A stretch of DNA of 64,000 nucleotides, taken from contig JABAKD010000005.1 in assembly GCA_012845835.1 (NCBI GenBank), forward strand, positions 13,577,205 to 13,641,204. The letters are read 5' to 3'. Within the stretch, counting starts at the first letter, position 1; each line of letters starts with the position of its first letter. The DNA comes from Undaria pinnatifida (taxonomy: Eukaryota; Sar; Phaeophyceae; Laminariales; Alariaceae). Shown here one piece after another: positions 29,001 through 41,000 of the stretch. A model generated the notes under the pieces. The model saw nothing but the letters and a program-made list of their open reading frames with translations. It was not told the origin of the DNA and made no database searches. The position numbers and the translations under genes were made by a program.

Positions 29001-32000
29001 AGCTGTACGAGTATGTAGGCTGAGCTGTAGAACTCTACGAGTAGCGGCAGAGCTGTAGGTGTTGATTTGTTGAGCTGTGCGAGTTGCTGTGGAGCTGTAG
29101 CTGTAGAGCTGTAATTGTACACGTGTTTTATGCGAGGTACCAGGTATATTTGATACTGTAGACACGTTCATTATTTTCATTATTTTTATCTCTCCCGTCT
29201 TGTCCTATCTGTCCTGTCCTGTCCTGTCCTGTCCTGTCCTGTCCTGTCCTGTCCTGTCCTGTCCTGTCCTGTCCTGTCTTGTGCTGTCCTGTTCTGTTCT
29301 GGCCTGTCCTGTGCTGTCCTGTTGCGCGATGCTGTGGTGTTCGCGTATATGTAAAGTTTACCGTGTGGCGACGACTGTGTTCTGCAGTGGATCGGTACTG
29401 ACGGTAATCTTCGGGCTGATGTCCTTCAATTCACTGGGGCCAAAGCTGGAGCGTTCCTATGGTGAGTCATGCCGTGTACGCTGAGCTGTCCTTGCTCTCT
29501 GGACACGCGGATCTTTGAGGGGGTAGGCTGTTCACGTTTACGGGATAGGAAAACCTCCCTGTTTGGATCAAGGCACGGGCGTAGGCTCAACCCCTAACCC
29601 CACCCCTGCCCCCAACCTGGAGCCCAAAGGGGCCGAAACTGGCCAGAAACGAGATAACGCCGCTTTCGCATCTAGCCATAAAGATCCGAGAAAGTTATGA
29701 AGTGCATACCACGGTCCGAACAGTGGACTACGCCTACCGAATTGTCAAGATTCTTTTTTGCCTAAATATCCGCACGACCAGATATTAAGGCCTATTGGAG
29801 CTGTACGCTCGTACCTCGGGTGATAGCCATCACCATTCTCGTGCTCATGACTATCATACTTATCATTTTCGCGCAGATCCCGCCCGCCAGCTCACGTGTC
29901 CGCCAGAGAGGATCTCATGCTTATGCAACCGGGATCTCACGATCTATAAATCGAGCAGATAATGTGTTCAAGCTATTTTTCTGTCGCGAAGTATCTAGGT
30001 TTTGAAATGGGAATCTGATCTGTCCGATCTGTGAACGACCAACCTACAAGGTACCGCCCCGGCTGATGTTGCTCGTGTTGCTCCATGCTCCATGTTGTTT
30101 TGGTTGGTGGGTTTCGTATGTCGTTGGATCTCCAATTCTGCCGTTCTACCGTTCGATCCCCGATGCTGCCCTTGGACCTCCAATGTTGATCTCCGATGCT
30201 TCCCATTGATGTGCAATCTTGCCGTTCGATCTCCGATACCGCCTTTGGATCTCCGATGCTGCCTTTGGGTCTCCGATACTGCCCTTGGGTCTCCGATATT
30301 GCCCTTGAATCTCCGATGCTGCCTTTGAATCTCCGACGCGATCTCCGATTATGCCGTTGGATTTCCGATGTCTGCCTTGGATCTTCGATGCCGCCCTTGC
30401 ATCTGCCATGGGATATCCGATGCTACCTTTCGATCTCCGATGCTACCTTTCGATCTCCGATGCTTCCCTTGGATCGCCGAATCTGATCTCCGATGCGGCC
30501 GATCGATCTCCAATGCTTTCTTCGATATCCGATGCTGCCGTTTGATTTCCGATGCTGCCCTTGCGTCTACGATGGGATATCCGATTATAATCGTTTCATA
30601 ATGTGATCTCCGATGCGTCTTTTCGGTCTCCGACGGCCTTGGATCTCCGATGCTTATCTTCGATCTCCGATGCGACTGTTCGATCTCCGATACGGCCGCC
30701 GTTGGATCTACGATGGGATATCCGATGCTGCCGTTTGGATCTATGATGCTGCCGTTGGATCGCCGATACTGGCCTTGGATCTTCGAAGGCTCGACGGGAC
30801 TGTTGGCTCTGATGGGCACACTCACGGTGCTCACGAACGTGCTGTTCCTCGTCGTGTGCTTCGTGCTCTTCGTGCTGGGAGAGGTGTGTGTGTGGGGACG
30901 GGGTAGGCCGCCTGCATGACGATGCTGTGCGGTTTTTATACAGCAGGACGGTGTCGATGAATAAATATTTTCGTGCTGGGAGAGGTGGGTGGGGTGGGGT
31001 AGAGAGCGTGCATGGCAGCGCTGTGCGGCACGGTGCAGCATTGTGGTATCGATACCCTAATGTAACAGGACTGCTGGTCGTTGTTTGTGTTGTCCTGTGC
31101 TGACTGGTATGTTGGAACGTTGCCGGCCGCTTGTTGGTAGGGGAAAGACTATTCAACTGAAGTCCTTTTACGACTGGACACCCTTTTGGGGGATAAATAT
31201 AGGTGGGAGCTGGAGTTGTTGCTTTTTTGCAGTAAAATATCGTAGCCAACTTTTTTTTTCGCGGCCATTTTACTCACCCATCACCATGTAAAGGGTCTAC
31301 CTCCAAAGCCGAGATTAGCCAGGGGTCGGCTGCTGCGGGTGTTATATCCGCAGGGTCCAAGGCAGGCTGCCGTGTTTAGCGTTGTCGCGTGCGACAGTAG
31401 TTCGCCTTTGAATGTTTTGCGCTGTCTTGTGCTGATTGGTGCGCTCGGGCGCCGTCTGCTGCTGATTGGCCAGGAAATGGCCTACTTTGTCTCCTCGGGC
31501 GGGATTTGGAACCTCATCATCTCTCTCACGGCAATTGAGTGCATGGCTACGCCGCACACCCCCAGGAGGTGAGACGGTGTGGTGTGGTTAGGTTCGGTAT
31601 GGTATGTCACGTACCATGTAGGGTATGCGTGGTGTGGTGTGGTGTGGTGTGGTGTGGTGTGGTGTGGTGTGGTGTGGTGTGGTGTGGTGTGGTGTGGTGT
31701 GGTGTGGTGTGGTGTGGTGTGGTGTGGTGTGGTGTGATGTGGTGTGGTGTGGTGTGGTGTGGTTGAGGTGTGGTATGGTGTGGTGTGGTGTGGTTGTGGT
31801 GTGGTGTGGTGTGGTGTGGTGTGGTGTGGTGTGGTGTGGTGTGGTGTGGTGTGGTGTGGTGTGGTGGTGGTGTGGTGTGGTGTGGTGTGGTGTGGAGTGG
31901 TTGTGGTTGTGGTGTGGTGTGGTGTGGTTAAGGTGTGGTGTGGTGGTGGTGTGGTGTGGTGTGGTGTGGTTGAGGTGTTGTGTCGTGTGGTAGTGGTGTG

Positions 32001-35000
32001 GTTGAGGTGTTGTGTGGTGTGGTAGTGGTGTGGTGTGATGTGGTGTGGTTGAGGTGTTGTGTGGTGTGGTAGTGGTGTGGTTGAGATGTTGTGTGGTGTG
32101 GTAGTGGTGTGGTGTGTAGTGAGGTTTGGTGTGGTGGGGTCGAGCCAGCGATACTAGCCGTCAAACACACCGCCCTGTGTGCAGGTTCTCCAACCTCCCG
32201 TTCGACATACCCGTCATGTACTACCTATACAGCATACCGAAAACGAGTGGTTTTAGCCGGTACCGTACACGGTTGTTCTGGTCATGCTCGGGTACGTACC
32301 CAGGTACCCCCAAGAGTAAATACATTAGTGGGACCTCTATAGTGCCGGTATGTGCCAGTCGGTAACGACGGCACTATAACGGCAACCAGCACTACTCCGC
32401 ACACTGCTACTACTGGTTGTTGCCCATCTGTGCCAAGCGATTTCACAGGCACTATAGAGGGCAACCAGCACTATGCAAGGACCTGTACTGTGCTTGGAAG
32501 TAGAGCTTACTAAACTCACCGGCGCAACACCATCCGACGCCTTTTCAGGTTCTTCATCCTCCCGTTCGACATCCCCGGGAAGTACTACCCCCTATTCCTG
32601 GCGCTCCTCTTTGGCCTCATGAGGGGAATCTGGAGGGATCTCTTCTGCGCTGTTTCAGTGGGCTACGCTTATGCTAATGTAAGTCTGCGTCGCCGGCGTG
32701 CTCGGGTGCTTACTGCAGCAGGGCTGTGAGGTAGATTACGGTATATCTTGCGGACAAGTTAATTTTGTTGGCTAGGTATAGATATATAGTCGGTTAGTTG
32801 CATGCGGTCAGGGTCGTCAGTGTTCGGGTTACCATTAGCATGTCTCCGACACAGTTATTGGTTTGGCTTGTTGGCTAGATATGTGACAGTCAGTTTCGTG
32901 CTGTAGTTTGCAGCGTTGTGCGTCTTGTCATCTCCCGGGCGCGTTGGTGGCTCAACTATTAATTGTGGTGTTTATATCGTGGGTACAGTACTCGGTTCAA
33001 GAGCGTCCAGGATAAGACCGCTCGGGACTTGAGAGCGGTTTAATCGGCATCTGCACCCATACTAACAGCAATATATTTCTTACCACAGATAAGAGCAAGG
33101 TGCAGCTAAGAGCGCCTGTTTCGGCTTGTCACGGGATGCTCTTTAATCGAGGAACCAACTGTAGATGCGTACTAAGTTCAATGTACGCCCTTCACACTAA
33201 CAACTAGCCGTGGAGTCGAGCCAGCGCACAAGCTCTTGTGCGTGCAGTAGCCCTTGGGGAGGTGATTGCCCTGAACGTTGTATGTAGCACGGAGTCATTC
33301 CAATTCCTGCGTTTAGTTTGTCTGCCAACTCGCGCTTTCGCTCTTTCGATGCGGTACCTGGTATTGTGCGTATGTTTTTTTTCTTCGAATGGGAGGCTTG
33401 ACCTCTTTTTGTAACCGCGAACTTGTCAAGTACCTGGTATGTATGAAGTGTCGGCGGGGTGGAGGTGCTGGCGGTGGCGTTGGAAGCTTCGACGACGGCG
33501 TTGTGGTATAGCGTTCAATAGTCAGCCCCAAGTATGATACGAAATCTGGATTACAATCGGGTGACGTTATGAGCAGCACCTGTTGCTGGGAAAAAAATGA
33601 ACGGCAGCAGCTGATGAAACATTTGCAGACTATCGCCTAAAAAGAACGAAAGGCCCAACAGCAAGCCCGCCAGCAGGCGTTCAAACCATGAAAGGGCCAA
33701 CAGCCGGCACGGAAACCTTTCCGACCAGCAGCATCGAATCGCTAGTTTCATGTAAAGTTGTTGAATTACTAGGCACAGTAGAGCGAAGGGAATTCTTGAG
33801 TTACGACAATGCGAGACACTATACCTAGCGGCTCCTTTCCAGCCCCGCGTCCGCGGATGTCCATGTCCCGTGTCCTACCTGGTGATCTCCCTACGATATG
33901 AATGACTATGATGACCTTCGAGCTCTAACCGTTATTGAACGCACGCACAACAACGCCCAAACGACAGCGAAAACATTAGGTTGGGTTGGGTTGGGTTGGG
34001 TTGGGTTGGGTTGGGTTGGAGTTGGTGTTGGTGTTGGGGTTAGGTTGGGGTTGATGTTGGGGTTGGGTTGACGACACTTACAAATACCCACTAGCGCGAG
34101 TTTCTAGCTAGAGCTATACTATTAATAGTAGTTATCTTTATCTTGGTAGATTTCAGACAAGTGGGCTAATGTGAAAACAGCCTCCCCATTGTCATCATGT
34201 CGTTATTTATATATTTGCACACGCGCTTGTAAGCAACCATGTTTCATGTTGTTTTCCCCACCCTGGACGGCGTTTTTTTTTTCGGTTACGGCAGGGGCGG
34301 TTGGACAGGCTGAAGCCGTCGAGGTCGAGGGTGGCCGACTGGGAGTCCGGGTGCCTGTCGAACTTCATCCAGAGACCGGTGAGCTAGTTGGCTGATTGTA
34401 CGTCGCCGACCAGTAATTTGTTGGCTAGGTATTACAATTGTGTTGAGAGTTGTTTTTTAATTCGGGCGAGCAGTAGGGCTGTGAGTTGGCCTTCTGTAGT
34501 ATAATGAATACTAGTAGTAGAGGTAAGAGTGAGTCGTACATGCATTTGTGTATATTTGCAGGGCTCTTCACGGGTCATGACCCGACCCGCGGGTCGGGTC
34601 AAGGGGGTTTCAAAATCTCGCGGGTCGGGTCGGGTCGGGTCAACAGGTTTCAAAATCTCGCGGGTCGGGTCGGGTCGGGTCAAGAGGTTTTCAAAATCTC
34701 GCGGGTCGGGTCGGGTCATGACCCGCGAGACAGGGGTCACTCGCGGGTCAAGCCATCATGACCCGTGAGTTGTTTTCGGCTGACCCGCGGGTCTAACGCG
34801 CGGATCTGGCCAGCGGATCCGCCATTTTCAAACTTATTACAGCTGAGGGCCATTGCCGTGCAGGCGCCCCGCGGGTCCGACCCGCGGATCCGTAAATATA
34901 ATGCAAAACTTTCCGCTTCCTGTCTCTCTCGTGACGATGCTCCGATCATATGTCATCACAGCGTGCAGAACACTCACCAGACAGTACCCCTAGCTACTCG

Positions 35001-38000
35001 TACCAAGGCATACAGCAGTGTGACGCGAATGCCGTGCCGGCTGAAGCCGTAACAACAGCAGTAATATTACGGTCATATCAGTACGAAATGTGACCAAACG
35101 TAAAAAGGCAAGGAAGGGCAGTCGTCGTCGAAGCAGCAGCAGCAGCAGCACTGGCAGCAGCAAGCACCAGCAGCAGACCCCGGATTCTCGCGGATCGCAG
35201 CCCCTGCTGACAGACCCACCGCCCCAGTTGTGGGCTTGCTGCCGGAGGCTGCTCAGCTAGGCTGCTTGCCGGGGCTGGAGACTGCATAAATTATAGATAC
35301 AGCAGCAGCAGTAGCTAGCTCGAGAATTATCATACCAGTACGAAATTTGACTAAACGTAAAAAGCAAGGAGCGCAGTCGTCGTCGAAGCAGCAGCAGCAG
35401 CAGCAGCACAGCAGCAGCAGCACAGCAGCAGCAGCACCTTGTCAGCAGCAAGCACCAGCAGCAGACAACGCATCCTTGCGGATCGCAGCCCCTTCCTGCT
35501 GACAGATCCACCGCCCCAGTTGTGGCCTTGCTGCCGGAGGCGGCTCAGCTAGGCTGCTTGCCGGGGCCGCAGACTGCACTTATAACTAACTCGCTCGTCG
35601 GGTCGCTCGTCAGGTCGACCCGGTGGTCTAGCGGTACGGGCATGCCCATGCGTGGGTTGCGGTTTCTTTCCCATTTTTTGCGCGCAAACCACTTGGCATA
35701 ATCAGCTGCAAACAATGCCGGTAAAAAAGCCAGAGAACACGACATACAGGGAAAAGTACGACGGGCCAAGGACCAACCAACCGACCGAGGTATGCATGCT
35801 TTGACCCGTGACTTTTCGACTTGGACCCGTGAGAAATGTCACGGGTCCAGCCGACCTGACCCGCATGAAACCCGCATCTCGCGGGTCACCCGCATTGTGG
35901 CGGGTCGGGTCGGGTCGGGTAGGGAGGATTTCGAAATCTCGCGGGTCGGGTCGGGTCGGGTCGGGTCAGGAGCTTTTCAAAATCTCGGGGGTGGGTTGGG
36001 GTCGGGTCGGGTCAAGACGTCTCGAAATTATCACGGGTCGGGTCGGGTCGGGTCTGGTCGGGTCAAGACGTCTCGAAATTCTCACGGGTCGGGTCGGGTC
36101 GGGTCTGGTCGGGTCAAGACGTCTCGAAATTCTCGCGGGTCGGGTCGGGTCGGGTCGGGTCGGGTCAAGATGTCTCGAAATTCTCACGGGTCGGGTCGGG
36201 TCAGCTGACCCGACCCGACCCGACCCGACCCGACCCGACCCGACCCGACCCGACCCGACCCGACCCGACCCGACCCGCGAGATTTGACCCGACCCGTGAA
36301 AAACCCTGTAAAGTTGAATAACACGAAACACAAACAAAAGAAGTCACGCCATACGGCCACCACAACCACAACCACAACAGCCGGGCGACCGCGGCCAACC
36401 CGAGACGGCGTGCAACAAAACAAGCCCTGCGAGCGAGCGTAAGCTAGTTCGCTCACGTAGACCTCGAGTTTGTGAAAATACGGGCACGTACTGCCTTCGC
36501 AATCAGTGATCTAGCCGCCGCCGGCAGACAGCGTAACAAGGCAGACAGATAAACAGACAATTTTCATCCTCGTAAAGAAAGCATGTACGCGCCCGTCTAT
36601 GCTTTTTTTTTTTTGCCTTGAGGCTTTTTTGCCTTGCAAGGAACAAAAACGGCTTTTGGTCGCTTCGCTTCCTCGTTCATACCTCGTTCTGCTTCAGTTG
36701 TATCGTGAATCGGCGATTAGTTGCTTGTCGGCTACTAACCGTTTTCGTACTTGCTTGCCTCACACAGCTTCTTGCGTTGCACTTCGAAGACACGTCCTAC
36801 CCGAGCAGCTCGGATGGCTTCATGTGGCCGATCGCCATGCTGTAATCGGCAGTTTTTTTCGTCAATTTGCGTGAATTGCCGAAGGGGTTAATGTGTTAAT
36901 AGGTCAATAGGTTGATATGTCGTACGGTTGTATTACGACAGCTTTTGGATTTTTGTAGTGCTCTAATGGTTTTATTAGCATGTTACGTGTGCTGCCCACA
37001 ACAATAGCGGCAGTCGGGATGGTTTCATAAGAAAAAGTAAAGCTTGAGCTCACCACACTTTCACAAATTTTCATGCATATCGTTTTGCCAATTTAACTCC
37101 TCCATTGTATTCGCAAAATTAGGTGTATCACACAGCTTGCAAAGATGAGTATCGACACTAAATTTATCGAACTCACAGCGGACGTGTTTGAAAGTTTTTT
37201 TTTCCCAAAATACCTGGTACGTTGCGGTTGGTTGCGTCCGGTAATTTGCGGAATTTTGCGTCTTTGTGTCTGACTGCCGCGTTTTTGGCTGGCCTTTTGC
37301 TCGTCGTTGATAGTGTTGAGGTTTCGTTTTGGTGGGTGGCTTTATTAGCCACGGTGACCCGTCGGTAGTGACAGCTCGCGCTGACGCTCGTTGCCACGGA
37401 TACCGAAGGACACACACGCCAGCTAGCGCTGGATTGCGAACGGAATTTTTCAATTTCATGTGACACGCGCATGACATGATGTTTGACAGTACGTGGACGT
37501 GTGGTGAGATTAATATTTTTGTTGTTGGAGGATGAAAAAAAAACGTTTGATTTACTTGGCCAAAAAGTTTTTTTCTGTATCGATGGGCCAATGGATACGA
37601 CTTGGACCGTCGCCCCTCCGTTGCTATTTCGCATCTCGCCCCCCCAAATAAAGCTGATTTTTCACCTCTCTAGTTTTCGACGAGCTCAAAAAAAATGGTA
37701 GCATGCTCGTTCTTGCCTCCCGTTTTTTTCTAGGGCTGTGAATGGGCGTTGTTTGCCGATGTTCTAACACATGGTTTTGACGGCGCAGCCGATATCCGTC
37801 TCCCCCTGAACAGGAACTGTTTTTTCTACCTCTCTAGTTTTATTCACCCGCCGTGACTATGATTTCGCACCCTCTCAGAAATAGCGATGCATCCTCCGCG
37901 TCTCTAACGAAGGATTATCAGGTACAACGTTAGAACTGTTTGGAGCGTTAGTACTGTTTGTGTGATTTGTCTCGCGGCCGTATCCTGTCTTGTCCTTTCT

Positions 38001-41000
38001 TATCGTGTTCTGATCCGTCTTATCCTCTCGCCTCGTGTGGTCGTCTCGGGCTTTCATCTCGTTATGCCTTTCCGCTATGTTCTCGTCTTGTCATGCCGTG
38101 CCATGCCACGCCATGCGATGCCACTTGGCTCTTCGTTATGTCCCATGCCGTGCCATGCCATACCGTGTCATGCCCCTTCCTGCCAAATCCTAATCTAGCC
38201 CTGTAGCTAACCCCTACCCAGGGCTGCATACATCACCGACTTTCATCTCATGAGGCGTTGTTCCGTTGCGCTCTTGTCTCGGCAGGCCATGCCATTCCAC
38301 GACATGCCCTTCGCTGTCATGCCCCCTCGTGCCTATCCCAAACTCTAAGCCTAACCCTATCTTGACCATGACCGTTACCATGCATGCCCCTCGCTGCCAT
38401 GCCTTCTCGTGCCCATGCCTACCTCTTAAACCTAACCCTACTTTTTTTACCACAAGCCTAACCATAACGCTGTAACCCTCGCCTTCACCCAGGGCTACAT
38501 CGTTAACGGTGCTTCGCTAGGCGACGAGGCTCTCATCGCCCCCCTCAACAACCCAGCGGACCACCCGTCCAACCAAGGCAACAATGGCGGCGGGGGCGGA
38601 GGGGGCGGGTTTTCGAGCTTCTTCGGCGGCGGAGGCGGGGAGGAGGGAGGCGCAGGGGGGGGTGCTGGGGGGGGTGGGAACGGCGGCGAGTCAGGTAGTT
38701 GCTTTTGATTTCTCGGCGCGCTGTTGACGAGATTGTTGTGGAATGCTACCGTGGGACTGCACCTTACGTATCTGAGGCTCTTCTCGCTTCGGAAGCCCAA
38801 CCGTACATCTTTTACCCGAAAAGCTGACGCTGAAACCCTGGCCGGGGCAAGGGGGTCACTGTTGGGGTCCTTTTTTTTTGGCAGGGGTGGATTGGGGTCA
38901 CTCGCGCGAGTGACACCCCTGTTCCCTTTGCGAAGCTTTTCTTGAGCCCTTTCGTGCCGTTTTAGTTTTGCGATACAAACAAGCCGCAGTGGCATGCTTA
39001 GCTATACTACTCCAAAAATGTGACCTATATATATTTTTTTTGTTGTCGGTGAAGTACAGGGTTACTCGTGCGAGTGAACCGGCTAGAGCCCGCTAGTGCG
39101 AAAAGGGGGTAGATGGTGACACCCCCCCCCAACGTAGCCTGGGGCCTGATTAAAGCTGTACGCTTCGCCTGATCGACAGTCTCGTGGCAGGGACACGGCG
39201 AACGAGGCGGTTGCTTGCGGGGTTAGGGTTCATGCTTACGAGTTTTTTGGTTAGGGTTAGGGTTAGGGTTAAAGTTGATGAGCCGTTTGGAGCCCAAGGT
39301 GTAGCGACCTGAACCATGGAGAATTTTCGCTACTGTTGATGCCTTTGCGGGCCGAGCGTCTAGTAATTGTAAACCCTTCCTTTTGGACCCAAGGTCAATG
39401 AAATATGCAGCCTAAAAGACGCGACTCTAGCTTGGACACTGTAGGTCTAACGACGGGTCTAACGACATGTCTAACGACCTAAAAAGCTATACCCCTTAGG
39501 GTTAGGGTTAGGCCCGACATCGAGTTGTGACCCTTGCTTGGGCTCCAATATCTAGTGACGTAGTAATGGATAATTTTGCGGTACTGTATCGCGTTTGACC
39601 GAGCATCCAGTAACCCTCCTTTTTGGACCCAAGGTCCATGAACAGCGACATGGAAAACATAGAACTAGCTTTGGAACCGTAGGTGTAATGACGGAAATCC
39701 CTAGCCCATTCGGCACCTTAGATCCAAACTTCGTGGTGTGACCGTTTGTGAGTGCCAACGTCTAGCGGCGCAGTATACCATATAGTATATTAGAAGTACC
39801 AACAACGCAGCTTGCAAAGATGAGTAAAGACCCTAAATTCGTCGAACTCACAGCTGACATCCTGGAATAATTTTCATCGTGTATAGTTTGCGGTACTATA
39901 TCGCTATCGCTTTTGGGAGCCAAGGTCCAGTAGCCCTCCCCTTTGGACCGAAGGTCTATGAATAACCGCCTAAAAGACGTACCAGGTATTCCCTAACGTT
40001 GGAACCGTGGGTCTAACGACCTAAACAACCAAGCCGCTTTGGGACCTTAGGTCTAATAAACAGCGAAGTTCTATCGGCCCCGTAATCGAGAATTGCGGTT
40101 CTGCTGTAACACTTTTGAAACCCAAGGTCTAGTACCCCTTGCTTTGGGAAGCCAACGTGTAGCGACCTAAAAATGGAGAGTTTGCGATTCTCTCGCCTTT
40201 TCGGGACCCGAAATCTAGCACAGTAGAGGTCCTTCTATCCCTCTGTATTGCCGGTTGCCCGCTATAGTGCATGTGAAACCGCCCCAGATACAGATGGGAA
40301 CAAGTACAAGTGTCGGAGTAGTGCCGGTTTCCGCCATAGTGCTGGTGTTTCCCTCTATAGTGCACATGCCGCACTATAGAGGAGCCACTGCTGTAAAATA
40401 CCTTTCGAGACCCAACATTTAGCGGCCTAAGAAACGATGATTGCGGTGCGATCACGTTTTTTGGGACTCGAGGTCTGAGCCATCCCACGGTGCCTGGTTG
40501 CCCCTGTTGGCCCAAACGTTTCTGATGATGTGTAATGTGTTATGTGTTTCGTAGGTGTAAGGTGTAAGGTGTAAGGTGTAAGGTGTAAGGTGTAAGGTGT
40601 AAGGTGTAAGGTGTAAGGTGTGGTGTGTGATGTGTGATGTGTAAGGTGTAAGGTGTATTAGTGTATTGTTTCGTAGCGCGAGGTGGCTCGTCTACAGCAG
40701 TAACGCCTTGTGGGATCCAAGGTTTAGCGAACGTAACTATGCGACAAGTCTCTCTCCCTGTCTCGCCCCCAACTGTCGGGGCTCGGGTCGAGCGAACGCC
40801 ATCAAGAACGTCATCAAGAGCGTAGTTGTGAGGTCATAGACCTCTTGTTGTTAATGTTAGTGTGTTTGTTGTATTGAATAGTGGTAACCTGGTGATATGT
40901 GCCGGTAGGCTCTTTGTCTCTCGTGTAGGCCTGCCTAATGCAGGCTTCGTCTCATACCAGGTGCAGATTATCTTCTCACGTACCTGGTAGGCTTCTCTTG

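Noticed and set aside
29388-29461. Shorter exon 3 of the UBAC2-like gene starting at the TTCTGCAG acceptor
   Set aside because: The acceptor is stronger, but its phase does not match exon 2, and the upstream residues YRVATTVFC fit the family. It remains possible if exon 2 ends differently.
30092-31249. Long open frames on both strands (up to 230 residues) near 30-31 kb
   Set aside because: They run through the GGATCTCCGATGCTGCC minisatellite; only the short exon 30789-30883 in another frame is supported.
31539-32025. Long Trp-Cys-Gly-Val open frames
   Set aside because: Frames over the GGTGT pentanucleotide array; no start context or homology.
35792-36456. Arg/Gly/Ser-rich frames such as GRVGSGRVGS
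   Set aside because: Translation of GGGTC arrays in the hAT-like element, not a real RGG-type protein.
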